From Symbiodinium natans (taxonomy: Eukaryota; Sar; Dinophyceae; Suessiales; Symbiodiniaceae), in NCBI GenBank assembly GCA_905221605.1, contig CAJNDS010000557.1, positions 1,030,402 through 1,087,901 on the forward strand: 57,500 bases of DNA, given 5' to 3'. The translations under genes and the position numbers were made by a program. Below are positions 11,595-22,513 of this stretch, piece after piece. Positions within the stretch are counted from its first letter, which is position 1; the number at the start of each line of letters is the position of its first letter. A model generated the notes under the pieces. That model was given only the letters and a program-made list of their open reading frames with translations. It ran no database searches and was not told where the DNA came from.

Positions 11595-12060
11595 TCAAAC
11601 CTTCAGGCGATTGCACGAGTCCTGATGCAAAATGGGCTTAGGGTTTGGGGTTTCCGGTTTCGGGTTTAGGGTGTAGGGTTTAGGGGTTCAAAAGGGTTGG
11701 GGTTGTGGGGACTCTGTGCACCTGAATTGAGGGGTATGCCGTAAATTGCCCTGTAAGGGAGCACTGTTATTTGTTCTTGATTCAGGGGCGTGTTGGGTTC
11801 TTTAATTTTGTTGGGGTTCATTTTGTGGGATGAGTCTTGTTGTAGATAAGTGCCCCAAAAATGAGACCTCTCCAGGGCTACCCTAACCCAACAGCCTAAA
11901 CCTGCGCAAAATGCTGGGCAGGTGGCAAAAAAGCCCTAAACCCAGAGCCCTAAACCCCAATGCTCCATAAAATGCAGCGAGGCAAGTGGTGTATAGGCGG
12001 ACCGGGGAGTCTCCATGTCTGGCCATGCGATTTTTGCAGCTTTTGGGGTGGAAGGCCAGT

Positions 12061-12165
12061 TCTCGGAGGTTCTTGGGTACTTATCGCCCCAATTCATAAG
12101 TCTAGATATATCCTGCTTAGGGGATTGGGGGGGGCTTATGAGTGCAGTGATACTTGGGTAAAGTA
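12061..12165. mobile_element. MITE family B copy (degenerate)
   Basis: The left end is ctcggaggttcttgggtact. The right terminal repeat is lost. Confidence 0.45.
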
Positions 12166-12201
12166 CGCATGCATCCGCCCAGTAGTGGAGGAGGTCTTGA
12201 A

Positions 12202-12357
12202 GCCCTAAACCCTAAACCCTAAACCCTAAACCCTAAACCCTAAACCCTAAACCCTAAACCCTAAACCCTAAACCCTAAACCTTAAAAACCTTAAGCCTTA
12301 AACCTTAAACCCTAAACCCTAAACCCTAAACCCTAAACCCTAAACCCTAAGCCTTAC
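12202..12357 (-). repeat. CCCTAAA tract, ~21 copies
   Basis: Long C-strand telomeric array with a short diverged middle (ccttaaaaaccttaagcc). Confidence 0.95.
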
Positions 12358-12447
12358 ACAACATGGGGTTGGCGTGTTGTGTGCTGGTTCTGGCTGGGCT
12401 GGCTCGAATGAGTCCAGGTTCCCAGGAGGGACGTCCCTGTGCCCAGA

Positions 12448-12489
12448 GTTTAGGGTTTAGGGTTTAGGGTTTAGGGTTTAGGGTTTAGG
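12448..12489 (+). repeat. TTTAGGG tract
   Basis: Six perfect copies in the opposite orientation to the preceding array. Confidence 0.95.
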
Positions 12490-12740
12490 GATAGGGCCCT
12501 CTGAGCTGAGGTGTCCTGAAGTCCTGAAGCCCTTTCTCCGACGGATCCCGGGGGTTGTCACATGACTTCGGCCGGGTGTGTGAGTTTTGGGGGGGTTTTC
12601 GTGCTGACTTTGAGCTTCTTCCGGCCTTTGGCCCTGAAGTGACTGATGCCCCCATGTCATGAATGTGATCCCTCCTTTTTGCGCTAACTTTAAAAGCATG
12701 TCGTTTCTTCTTTGGACACTGGTCATTTCCGGTATTGGTC

Positions 12741-12790
12741 CCTGCAATGTGGCCTGAGTGTCAGCTAGGCGGGTGGCAAAACAAAAAAAA
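12741..12790 (+). repeat. Dispersed motif ending GGGTGGCAAAA next to telomeric DNA
   Basis: The string cctgcaatgtggcctgagtg followed by tcagctaggcgggtggcaaa recurs almost unchanged at 20894-20946. Shorter versions of its 3' end recur elsewhere. It runs straight into an A-rich stretch and a CCCTAAG array. Confidence 0.7.
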
Positions 12791-12919
12791 CCCTAAGCCC
12801 TAAGCCCTAAGCCCTAAGCCCTAAGCCCTAAGCCCTAAGCCCTAAGCCCTAAGCCCTAAGCCCTAAGCCCTAAGCCCTAAGCCCTCAGCCCTAAGCCCTG
12901 AGCCCTAAGCCCTAAACCC
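12790..12919 (-). repeat. Homogeneous CCCTAAG variant array
   Basis: About eighteen heptamers, nearly all CCCTAAG rather than CCCTAAA. A second CCCTAAG block lies at about 21012-21061. Confidence 0.95.
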
Positions 12920-12925
12920 GCCGAG

Positions 12926-12977
12926 GTGGCCCTGGAAGAGCACAAGGAGCGCGAGGAGCTCCTTTGGCAACGGCTAG
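12926..12977 (+). CDS. Candidate exon, coiled-coil
   Basis: It begins after cccgccgag|GTGG and reads VALEEHKEREELLWQRL, with a GC dinucleotide (12978-12979) as possible donor, leaving phase 1. The composition (E, K, R, L) is typical of a coiled coil. It lies directly between two telomeric tracts. Confidence 0.45.
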
Positions 12978-13015
12978 GCCAGAGGGCTCGGCTCGGTTCC
13001 CCCCAAAGCAGAAAG

Positions 13016-13106
13016 GGTTAGGGTTTAGGGTTTAGGGTTTGGGGTTTAGGGTTTAGGGTTTAGGGTTTAGGGTTTAGGGTTTAGGGTTTAGGGTTTAGGG
13101 TTTAGC
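13016..13106 (+). repeat. TTTAGGG tract, ~13 copies
   Basis: Near-perfect G-strand array. Confidence 0.95.
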
Positions 13107-13424
13107 TGCTGGACCCATTTTGTGGCGCCTCGTTTTATCGGGGTTTTCAATGCTTCAGACCCTGCCAGGTGTCCAACGAGAGGAGGAGGTGGGGATTCGT
13201 CGCATGCTGGTGGTTTCATCCTTTTCAAGGGTGTGGAAGTGTTGTTCAGAGGGGCTGAGGAGCAGCTTGAGCTGGGCAGCACGCTCTGGGATGTTCAAGG
13301 CTCATGCTGCATAGGTCAGTTTATAGACGCACGATCGCTTCACACTTAGCCCATCAACCAGGCAGAATGATGGTGGAAAAGTTGAAGTCCTCTCCAAACC
13401 CTGAACCAAAAAGAGAGTTGGGAG

Positions 13425-13455
13425 GTTGAGAAGGAGGTCCGCTACGACGAGTGGG
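13425..13455 (+). CDS. Candidate exon, unassigned
   Basis: After gttgggag|GTTG the frame reads VEKEVRYDEWG before a GTGACC that could be a donor. It is short and speculative; the AG|G border is its main support. Confidence 0.25.
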
Positions 13456-14032
13456 GTGACCCCATCTGAGCGCCTGGAGGTGGCTTCTGGGTTCCGGGAG
13501 ATTCATCAACCTGAGACGTGCATCCGAAGTTCCTCAAGCCAAAAACTCTCTAATCCAGAGAGCCGCCGATGCCCAAGACCTGTTCGCACCCAAGCAAACC
13601 GACAGGACCACCTCCTCCCACTCCTGCGAACCATCTCAGATGAGTATCATACTGTAGCCGGCTGAGTTGTGCACCGCTTGCCGCAGCTCGCTCCTAAAGG
13701 TGTCCCACGCTGACCCAGTTCCCATACAGCGTCTCATGCCAGGGGGCAAGGCAGAACCTAACTCCCTGAACCCTATAGCCCGGCATTGCTTTGCGAAATG
13801 CCCAAATGAATTGTTGGGCTATCATCCGTCCGGTGCTTGGCAAAACATGAACAACTCTCTTTCTGGCTGTATACCTGCAATACAATGAATACACACCCGT
13901 GTGTACACACACACGCGCACGTGCATCTGCTATGCTCACGCGTGTTTACACCTGCCCCGAATCATGATGTCCTTAGGCTTTGCGGGATGTTGAAAAAGAG
14001 GTCTGAGTCTGAAAAGCTTCCTAAATCCTAAC

Positions 14033-14293
14033 CCTAAACCCTAAACCCTAAACCCCCAAACAACCCCTAAGGTCCCCTTAAAGCTCCTCAAGCTGCGACT
14101 AAAAAACTTGACCTGGGAGCGAGCCACAGTCTTTTCCATACGGCAAGGCGAAGCTTCCCATCAGGGAAGAGACGAGACTGCTATTTCCCAGCGCCAGGGA
14201 GCGAAGCCGTAAACCCTAAACCCAAAACCCAAAACCCAAAACCGAAACCCTAAACCCTAAACCCTAAACCCTAAACCCTAAACCCTAAACCCT
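14033..14293 (-). repeat. Two CCCTAAA tracts with a coding-like patch between
   Basis: Telomeric heptamers occupy 14033-14055 and 14215-14293. Between them, after atacggcaag|GCGA (start 14148), the frame reads AKLPIREETRLLFPSA. This could be another small exon, but nothing confirms it. Confidence 0.6.
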
Positions 14294-14299
14294 TACATA

Positions 14300-16376
14300 G
14301 TCTGAGTGTTCAAAGCTCTGAAGTACACCCGAAACCCGAACCCCTGAAGCCTAAACTCTCTCCCACTCGTTTAGCCACGAGTAGCTCTTCTTATGGCGGC
14401 TGAGGCCCCGGGGGGCAGTCGTTTGCTTTGCATCCTCGAGATCCCTTCCCTTCGTCTTCTTACTTTGGGGGCTCAAGTGGTTGCTTCTATGCCATGCTGT
14501 GGACTTCATGATTCGAGGTGGGGAGGTCAAGAGCCTGGCACAAGCTTGACAAGGCGTTGGGTCGAGGGATCTCGAAAGGGTGCCTGTCCATAGAAGGCAG
14601 GGCACCGCAGCTGAGAGCTCTGGCCTTTGTCCGGACAGCGAAGAGTCGTACTAGTGTTGGCAGTTGCAGCACGTAGAGGCCACCGCTTTCACTCTGCAGT
14701 GTTCGTGGCAAGTTGCCCTGATCAACTCATGGCCAGTGCCAGGGTTTAGGGTTTAGAGATATGATTTCTCAGCAGTCCTGGGTGACAAAGAGAAGGGATC
14801 TGATTCCAGGAGAGCAGTCCTAGAGGCAAGCCTGTTGCAAAAGGGGTGTGATTAGGGTTGAGCACGCTGGAGCGTGTACAACGGGTACCTCAAGCCATGG
14901 TGGCGGGTTGCTCTGCATGTGTAGCCTGACGAGGCATCGGCAGGGGGCTTAGGGTTGAGGGTTCAGGGTCGGGCTTAGGGCAACACATCAGCACCAACCG
15001 CACTCACCAGCCTGTGCAACGCAGTTGGTGATGCTTTGCCCCGAAGTTGCTGGAGCCGATTCCTGCACGCCACGCCATTACGCCCTTGGGCCCCAACATG
15101 CCACGCAACCACAAGCTCCAGCCCTCCGCTTTGCTGCCCCAATGCAGCTCTGCTTCGGTATCCGTCCATGCAGCTTGTCAGCCCAAGGTTTCCGAACGCA
15201 GGTGTGGCAGTCGGAAAGGAGGGCAGCCCGGAACAAACTGTGTTATCTGCAAACAAAAACATAACTCACGCCGGCCGGGCTCGGGACATCGTGGCCGGCA
15301 TGTTCCCTAGAACAGAAGCAAGAAGTATGCTGACCAACGCCGTTGCAGTGAAGCCGCTGCGCGCAGTCAGGCTCGCATGTCGCAACAGCAAGAGCTCCCC
15401 CCAAAGACTTCGCACCGCGCTTCTCGACCATGGTGCGTCAAGCCTCACAGGTAAAGCTGTTTCGCGAAATCTCACAAGGGTTGAGGACCCAAGCACATCC
15501 AAAATGGGACCCCTTCTAGATGCAGGGAAACACATGCATCCTCTTTCTGGAGGTGCAGGACTAGCACCCTGCACCCCCCGAAGCTGACTCTCTGAGCCAC
15601 TGAACATTGATGCCTGTGGGTTCGTCGGGGCATTCAGGGCTTGGCTTTTCGGGGTGGCATTCCCAGCAACCTGTTAGAGGCCTGGATGCAAAAAGTGTTG
15701 GAAGGCTGGATTTGCGCAGGGCTGTGTCCGATCTGCCCTTTTCACCAATTTCTGAATTTGAGCAGCGGCGAGTGTTCTGAAGGTCCATGCTATCAGGGTT
15801 CTAATGTGCACATGTATAGGTGTACATTTGCACGCAGTTGCATCATGTATTGCTTCCGGTTGGGGTTAGGTTTTCACGCTGCTGGGCTTGAAAGGGTTCA
15901 CGGGGTTTCGGGTCCAAGGTTCAAGCAGGGTGCATTTCAGATCTCTCGGGATCTGTCCGCCCAAGCAAATTACATCGAGCAGTGTGGGGGTTCAGATTCT
16001 AGGGCCTTGTAGGGCTTGCGGATTTCTAGGAATGCTTTGGCGGGTTTAGGTGCTTGAGTTCAGGTTTCCGTGTCAGGGTGTAGAAACCTCGACGTTGCCT
16101 TGCTGCATGCGCGAGTAGCGCGCGCAGTTCCCGCGAGCTCTTTGGCTTTGGCGGCCAGAAGAGGCTTCGCAACGCTCCGACGCTGGTGAGCACGCAGATG
16201 GGACATACGCCCCAAGCCCGAAGGCCCCAAGGAAGTTTTGGAAACTGCCCGCGGCTGCGGGCTTCTTTTTTGGTTAGTGCAGCTGCTCCGTACTGTAAAC
16301 GGCTCTGCACAGATCACACTCTCTGCCGAGACTTTGTTTTGCCGATTTTTCACAGCCTTGAGCTCAGAGAACCAAC
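14300..16376. other. Unique DNA, no supported gene
   Basis: The region holds several open frames of 80-180 codons on both strands around 15.0-15.6 kb. None has a recognisable domain, and the GC-rich context makes such frames unremarkable. A few short ccctaaa words occur. Confidence 0.5.
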
Positions 16377-16419
16377 CCCTAAACCCTAAACCCTAAACCC
16401 TCAACCCTAAACCCTAAAC
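16377..16419 (-). repeat. CCCTAAA tract
   Basis: Six copies, one variant (ccctcaa). Confidence 0.9.
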
Positions 16420-16498
16420 TTGGATAGTCGCGGCGATCTTCCGGCTCACCAGCCGTCGCTTATAAGGCATGCGGAATTCCTCCGTCTCGATGGCCAAG

Positions 16499-16560
16499 GA
16501 GCAATCGGAAAGGTTCCATGATGCCGCCAGCAAAGGGACAAGGCATGATGATTTGACAAA
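16499..16560 (+). CDS. Candidate exon, unassigned
   Basis: After gatggccaag|GAGC the frame reads EQSERFHDAASKGTRHDDL. Hydrophilic, no family recognised, 3' border uncertain. Confidence 0.25.
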
Positions 16561-16608
16561 ACCGGTGCTCCGAAATCCTGAAGTTTCTAAGTTCTTAAAT
16601 TCTAAAAC

Positions 16609-16720
16609 TTGGGATGTTCCCCCTTAAACTAGCAGTCCTCAAAACCGGATCACCATAAGCCATAAGGGGTACTAGAATCCCTATTAAGGACTGGTGTTAG
16701 TATATGGGGGAACATCCCAA
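16609..16720. mobile_element. MITE family A copy
   Basis: Ends TTGGGATGTTCCCCCTTA and its complement TGGGGGAACATCCCAA bracket an inner pair agcagtcctc / ttaaggactgg and tcct-type arms. About 112 bp with no coding capacity. Confidence 0.85.
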
Positions 16721-16981
16721 CCTTAAACTCAAAACCCCATAGGGCTTGGCTTGGGGTTTAGGGATGTTGGGCTTCGAAGCTGCAGATCGGTTGAGCTGAA
16801 GGCTGAACCGCGTCCGAATGGCTCCTCTCAAGGGATACTTTGAAATGTTTTTTTGATTTTTGGGGACTGTAATTCCTAAGAAACAGCAAAAACAATTAGT
16901 TTTTGCTAGGGTTCCAAGTTCAGAATAGTCCTGATATCCCTAGAACTTGGCCTAAGGTTTAGCCTTGAAAACTCCTAAACC

Positions 16982-17076
16982 TTGGGATGTTCCCCCTTAC
17001 GCTAGCAATCCTTGATAGGGATTATAGCGCCCCCTATTTTAATCCCTATTCGGGATTGCTGTTTTCAGGGGGGAAG
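16982..17076. mobile_element. MITE family A copy, right end eroded
   Basis: The left half ttgggatgttccccctta ... gctagcaatccttgataggg is well kept. The right half is only partly recognisable. Confidence 0.7.
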
Positions 17077-17118
17077 AGGACCTAAAGCCCTAAAACCCCA
17101 GGCGGGTGTTTTCTGTTT

Positions 17119-17214
17119 TTGGAGTTGGGTTGTAAGTGCCCTAAGTCAGGTTATAACCATCGTTACCCTACTTCTGTCCTTATTCTAAAAGTGCTCATGA
17201 ACCTCCAAGTAGGG
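17119..17214. mobile_element. MITE family B copy
   Basis: The right end tcatgaacctccaagta is intact; the left end is diverged. Internal gttgtaagtgccctaagtca matches the copy at 9456. Confidence 0.6.
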
Positions 17215-17845
17215 TTTGGGGTCTTGGCCAGTCTTAGGGTATCTTTCACATACAGAAGCAAGTGCAAATCCTGACTCAGAATCTTGAATGGCTTGATAAT
17301 TTCTTGTAGGGCCTGCACCCGAAAGCAAAGAGATCTACAAACCAAGCGCGCTTACACGGAATACCCAAATATTATCATGCATGGGCCTGGTACCTATAGC
17401 GCTAGCATCAACCGAGATGAAAGCCCCTCAGTTGCATAACGCTTAAACAGAAACGCTCCGGTCCAAACCGCAATGTCAACGTGTAACAAAGCCCTGGCCC
17501 CTTGGGGACTTGTCGAAGGGGGCGAAATCCCAAACCCTGAGCCCTGCAACTCCACCCCTGAGGAATCCCCCAACTTCCCTTCGAGCCCCACAACTCCCTG
17601 CTTGGAGGCTTGTACCTGAAAATTTGGACCATCCTCAGGGTGTAGCTCTCCTTGACCCTTCAAGCAAGCCCCTTTCCCGAAACCCCAAACCCGAAGCCCT
17701 AAACCCTAAACCCTAAACCAACCCCGTAGTGCGTGGCTAGGCAGGGTCAAGAAACCCTAAGCCCCGAACCCCTAAAACGATCCGACGTTCGCCTGAACTT
17801 GGGAGCGCAGTCCGATCCCTGAAGCCCCAAAACCCGAAACACCTC

Positions 17846-18112
17846 CAGGGTTTAGGGTTTAGGGTTGAGGGTTTAGGGTTTAGGGTTTAGGGTTTAGGGT
17901 TTCGGGTTTGGGGTTTCGGGTTTGGGGCTTAGGGACCTCCAAAAGCACCTAAACCCCCCCAAAACCTTGAGAACCCCAAGTCAAGACCCCCAGGGAAGGC
18001 GCGCTGGAGTTCTCCGCAGCGGCCTTCACCCGCTGGACCTTGCGAAGGGCTGGCTTGAGGCCAGGGCTGTTGGGGGTTTAGGGTTTAGGGGTTTAGGGTT
18101 TAGGGTTTAGGG
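17846..18112 (+). repeat. TTTAGGG tracts flanking a coding-like patch
   Basis: Telomeric arrays occupy 17846-17936 and 18073-18112. Between them, after agacccccag|GGAA (start 17994), one frame reads EGALEFSAAAFTRWTLR, another possible small exon. Confidence 0.7.
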
Positions 18113-18292
18113 CACTAAAAACAAGTAAAAACAAACAGCTTGAAGCCAGGGCTTTTGCGGGGGTTCTGGGCTCTAAGTTCGGAGAACCCCAGTGCCTCTT
18201 CAACAAGATCCTAACATGATTTTAGGCAACATTTCTTCCGTCAGGGCACTGGGTTCTCCCTCAACAAAGTGGGCTTATCTGTGAGGTCTCAG

Positions 18293-18342
18293 GCGAGCCG
18301 GCCTACTCCTCCATCATGGAGCAGCGCCGGGCACTTCTGCAG
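18293..18342 (+). CDS. Candidate exon
   Basis: It begins after gaggtctcag|GCGA and reads EPAYSSIMEQRRALLQ after two phase bases. A GC dinucleotide follows CAG, the same donor context as several confirmed channel exons. No family is recognised. Confidence 0.4.
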
Positions 18343-18616
18343 GCGTATGGCGCGGGTTGAGGGCTTCAGTGAAAGTTTTCCAAACATCGAAACCCCTTCA
18401 GAGCCTTAGCAACAGTAGAATCCTCCTTCGGAAGGACCCCTCCCAAAAGGGATCCCTAAATTTTCGGAAGCCTCCCTGTGGCCAACATGTTTTCGGGGTT
18501 GGCCTGCTCTTTGCGACTTTTGGACTCGCTTGAAGGACCCCCTCCATGACTCCTGACTCCAGCTACTTTAAAGACGTCGAAACTCCCTGAGTGCCCGTTT
18601 TTTTTTTTGGGGGGGG

Positions 18617-18709
18617 GAGCCCCCTCTACACTAACAGTTCTTCATGGGGATTATAAGCGGGGGTACTAGAATCCCTCTTAAGGACTGTTAGTATAAGCCA
18701 GGAGGCTGT
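18617..18709. mobile_element. MITE family A copy, ends eroded
   Basis: Inner arms ctaacagttcttcatgggg and ccctcttaaggactgttag match family A; the terminal TTGGGATG is lost. A T9-G9 run precedes it. Confidence 0.7.
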
Positions 18710-18797
18710 ACCATCAGAATCTTCAATCGCCGCCAAACCCTGTGAGTTCAGGGCCCCTCACCTTGAACCTGACGAGCCGGACAATAGCAGCTGCACA

Positions 18798-18902
18798 TTG
18801 GGATGTTCCCCCTTATTACGGAACAGTCCTTAATGGGGATGAAAATAGGGGGTACTTGAATCCTTCTTAAGGACTTGTTAGTATAAGGGGGGAGCATCCC
18901 AA
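18798..18902. mobile_element. MITE family A copy
   Basis: TTGGGATGTTCCCCCTTA at the left and GGGGGGAGCATCCCAA at the right, about 105 bp, with the family's inner cagtccttaat / cttaaggact arms. Confidence 0.85.
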
Positions 18903-18947
18903 GCTGCACACCCTGCAGCGCTCCGACTCACGGGATGCCCCCTGCAG

Positions 18948-18984
18948 GAGCAAGCTGGACTGGTCGTGGTGGACGATGTTGACA
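18948..18984 (+). CDS. Candidate exon
   Basis: After ccccctgcag|GAGC the frame reads EQAGLVVVDDVD before a GC that could be a donor. Coding-like but unassigned. Confidence 0.3.
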
Positions 18985-19089
18985 GCCGCAGTGCGCAGGC
19001 GAACCCTCAAGTCTAGCCCCACCCTCCCCACTGACCCCTAAACCCCAAGCCAGAAAGCCTGGCCTGGTCGTTGTAAAGGCTGAAAGCGA

Positions 19090-19395
19090 TTGCACACAGT
19101 CCGAAATACAAGCCATACCCCGGCCCTCGCCCATCCTGACGTGATTGCTGGCCGCCTGCCTGAGCTTTTTAACCGCGCAGATCCTCAGCTTTCATCGGTC
19201 GATGTCATCTTCGGGCTAACCCGCGACGAGCTGGATTTCTTTTGGCCACAGATTCGAACGAATCTGTGGCCCTTTTACAGAGAGCTCCGTCACAGCGTGG
19301 GGGCACGAGCACAGCGGCGGCAATGGCAGCTTCGCTTCAAGGCTTTGGACGCTGTTCCCTCTTCAGTTGCCCCGTGGAGCATGGCTAGATGGGTG
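19090..19395 (+). CDS. Protein-like patch, unassigned
   Basis: One frame reads plausibly as protein for about 75 residues, including PDVIAGRLPELFNRADPQLS and TRDELDFFWPQIRTNLWPF. It would be unusually long for this locus. It contains a 28-bp palindrome (19244-19271). It may be an exon or a gene fragment; no family is recognised. Confidence 0.3.
19244..19271. repeat. 28-bp palindrome
   Basis: ggccacagattcg and cgaatctgtggcc are exact reverse complements separated by two bases (aa). It lies inside a protein-like frame. Confidence 0.95.
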
Positions 19396-20960
19396 GCAAA
19401 AAAAACCTAAACCCTAAACCCTAAAAAGACCTCAAAGGTCCTTAGAACTTGGGTTCCTGTGCAGGCGGAGCTCCTCCAGTTGGTGCTTGAGCATCTCGTG
19501 TGGCCCGCAGTCTACTAGCGGTGGGCTTGCTCGGACGTGCTTAGAAGCCTATAAACCCTTAAACCCTGAAGGCTTCAGGGTTTCAGGGTTATATACGGTT
19601 GCGACTTCCCTTGTTATACCCACACCCCTCCTCCCCCCCAACCCCCTCTCGTGCATGCTCCGAAGGCTCCCATACCTGTGCATGTTGCCTGTGTATTCAG
19701 CTGCCAAGCTAGTTGCCTTGTTTTGGGGCTGCGAATTCCGTCGCGTCGCAAGTGGCAGTCGGTGATTTGTCCCGCCCTCCGGCCCTGTGGAAGGCTTGCG
19801 GCTCCAGGTAATTATGTACACGTGACAGGGCAGCTTGGTGTGTGGCCCTTGCCATTGCCATGGGGCAAGGGCCTTCCACATTGCAGCAGATGTGTGCGCT
19901 GTTGAACACTCAGTCCCTCAATGCATGACGGGGTTTGGGGTTCCGGGATTCGCGAACCTGGCATGCTTTCGGCTCAGTGATCGAGGGAGAAGCAGCCCTC
20001 GACGCTTGCTTGATGCGGTAGGTGCAACACCCGCAGAGAAGGAGATAGCTCGAATCTAGTTTGCTTGTCATACGTGTTCGGCAGGGTAGGTGGTAGGGTC
20101 CTGCATGCGCTCATCCATGCAACTGCTGCATGCAAGAGACACAGACGCAGTGAGAGCTGAATTGAGCAACTGCAGCGCAGTGATCCGCCTTCGTCTCGCC
20201 TTTTCGGGGTGGGGCAGAAGCTTCCAGCGATGCAGGCGGGCCTGGGAGAAGAGAGAGGGGGGGCCTGAAGCACAGGAAGTTGCGGTTGGATATCAGACCT
20301 CTAAGACTCTTAGCAAAGCCAGGCACCTTGAAGTTTTGGGGCTTCGCCTTCAATGTCTTTAGCTTGGCCCTCGTGGATCTGCCCCAACCCCAATTGGCTT
20401 CTGTAGACTTTCCCGCGGCTCCTAATCCAAGCTCCTGGAAGCCTTTCGATTCTCAAAAGCAAGGAACCCGAACAAACCCTGAACCCACTCAAGTCATACG
20501 CTGGCGGCCCCGGCACCATCCCCTAGACCCCAAGAAGGCAACACCTTCTGAACTGAAACCCGAAACCCCGCCGACACCCTAGACAGAGGCGCCCTCAACC
20601 TTGACAAACCAGCCAGAAGCCCCGAAATCCAAAAAGAACCCCCCCCACGCCCCCCTAAATCCTAGAAGAAAGACCCTTGCCGGCCTTGTGCGAGAGTGAG
20701 CGACTAATCGTCCTTATGCCCCGAAACTCGAAACCCCTAAACCCGAAACCCTAACTCTGTGGTGCTTTACTGCAACCTTAGATCCTTAGCATTTTTGGGT
20801 TTATTGGGTTTCTTAATACGGCAGCTAAAAGGTCAATTTATAGCTACTCTACTAAGTGCAGCCAAGCTTAACCCCTTGACTCATTCCATGAGTCCCTGCA
20901 AATGTGGCCTGAGTGTCAGCCAGGCGGGTGGCAAACAAATAAAACCCTTGACTCCCCAAA
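19396..20960. other. Unique DNA with one candidate mini-exon
   Basis: After ttcctgtgcag|GCGG (start 19465) a frame reads AELLQLVLE before a GC dinucleotide. The rest of this stretch shows no supported gene on either strand. Confidence 0.35.
20894..20946 (+). repeat. Second copy of the GGGTGGCAAA motif
   Basis: It matches 12741-12790 over about 45 bp (ctgcaaatgtggcctgagtg, tcagccaggcgggtggcaaa) and is again followed by C-strand telomeric repeats. Confidence 0.75.
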
Positions 20961-20963
20961 CCC

Positions 20964-21187
20964 TCAACCCTAAACCCTAGACCCTAAACCCTAAACCCTA
21001 AACCCTAAACCCTAAGCCCTAAGCCCTAAGCCCTAAGCCCTAAGCCCTAAGCCCTAAGCCCTTTTTGCAACTGGGACTTGGTGACTGCCAGGATTAGGGC
21101 TTAAACCCTAAACCCTAAACCCTAAACCCTAAACCCTAAACCCTAAACCCTAAACCCTAAACCCTAAACCCTAAACCCTAAACCCCA
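20964..21187 (-). repeat. CCCTAAA and CCCTAAG tracts
   Basis: CCCTAAA copies pass into about seven CCCTAAG copies (to 21061). After a 40-bp unique break, twelve CCCTAAA copies follow (21101-21187). Confidence 0.95.
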
Positions 21188-21199
21188 AGTTCCCGGCAG

Positions 21200-21270
21200 G
21201 ATGAGCTTTTGGCCATGATTGCCGAAGAGCGGCATGTACTGTACCAGCTGGCCGAGGCCCAAAGGTCCAG
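21200..21270 (+). CDS. Candidate exon, coiled-coil
   Basis: It begins after gttcccggcag|GATG, ends before GTGTAC, and reads DELLAMIAEERHVLYQLAEA plus QRS. The heptad pattern is clear. The donor could be GT (21271), leaving phase 2. It sits directly behind a telomeric tract. Confidence 0.45.
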
Positions 21271-21358
21271 GTGTACTGGGAGGTTCAGGGTTTAGGGTTT
21301 AGGGTTCTGGCTAGACCCTCAGTCCAGTGGCAAAAAGGGTTTAGGGTTTAGGGTTTAG

Positions 21359-21465
21359 GGTACCTATTAATGACCAATGATGACTGTATTTATAACCCGC
21401 TTGTAAGCCCCTGAAGTCCTTTAATAACTTGGGTTGTAAGTGTACCATGAACCTCCAAATACGGG
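21359..21465. mobile_element. MITE family B copy
   Basis: Right end gtaccatgaacctccaaata; left end diverged and joined to a TTTAGGG tract at 21340-21360. Confidence 0.6.
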
Positions 21466-22026
21466 CCCAAAAATCAGGGTTTTGGGCTTCGTGGGATTGT
21501 CAGTCTAGGGTTTTGGGGCTTGAGAAGGGTTGGGTTTTCAGGGAAGGGCTGCGTCTGCGTTCCAACAAAGACCCTACCCTTGAGTAAGAATGCAGGACCT
21601 GAGTGTCTGAGTGTTGTTTTGACCAAGATAATGCCGGCCAAGCTTTTCTCCTCTTGCAACTGCTCAGAATTTAGGAATCTTGCTTTGCTGCGTAGCTCAG
21701 GGGAACATTCACGATAGCCCCGCATCCCCGGAAGGTCTTTTTTGGGGTTAGAGCATTAGGCTTGCAAAGTCACTCAAGAAGGGACATTTCGCAACTCCAT
21801 GAAGCTTTGATGGCGAGCCCGCAGCAACTTTAACTTAGTCTTAAAATGGCAATCTCCTCGTCGCTGATAAAGGGCATCGCGTGGGAACCGCAAAAAGATG
21901 CCCAGGCATGATTTTGTAGCAGCGTGTCTCTGCGATTTCCCCGTGTACTCCCGGGGTTCCCTGGGTTTAGGGTTTAGGGTTTCGGGTTGAGAGGCGCAGC
22001 ATGCCTCCTGGATGAGCTCGATGCAG

Positions 22027-22100
22027 GATGCATTCACGAGGCGCCGCCCGCTGGAAGCCAGCATGGATGCTGCATCGACTGCCAGTCAAGAGACCGCATC
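22027..22100 (+). CDS. Candidate exon, unassigned
   Basis: After ctcgatgcag|GATG one frame reads DAFTRRRPLEASMDAASTAS. Plausible but unassigned; a second frame is also open. Confidence 0.25.
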
Positions 22101-22513
22101 TCTTAGAGTGCACCCTTATTCCCTATTAGTTTACGTTCGTAAAGCACCCCCGAAGAGTGCAAGCAGGCTTGCATGCATCGCAATTCTTCAATGCCAATCC
22201 CTTTACACACACGACTTTATAGGGCCTTGGACATGGCCTTTCAGGCCCACAGAAAAACACATTTTCAGGGCGGGTGGGCGGTGAAAACCAAGCAGACCTG
22301 TGAATCTGCTGAACCAGGCCGGTATGCATGCATACCGGCTGAATGCAGAACTGCACACAGGGCAGTGTGCAAGAATTAGAGAGGGGAGTTGTCGCATTAG
22401 TTACCGCACAGCCTTGGAGAAGAATGCCCCAATGCAGGTGAAGTAACCAGAACAACCCTGACAACCCTAGCAACTCTAATGACCCTTGCTGCTGGCAAAC
22501 CCCCAAGCCCTCC

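Noticed and set aside
14465-14480. Possible relic of a dinoflagellate spliced leader (gggggctcaag)
   Set aside because: Only the last bases match the spliced leader I remember; too short to support retroposed cDNA.
15036-15587. A 183-codon plus-strand frame
   Set aside because: No recognisable domain; the opposite strand is equally open and no AG|G exon pattern fits.
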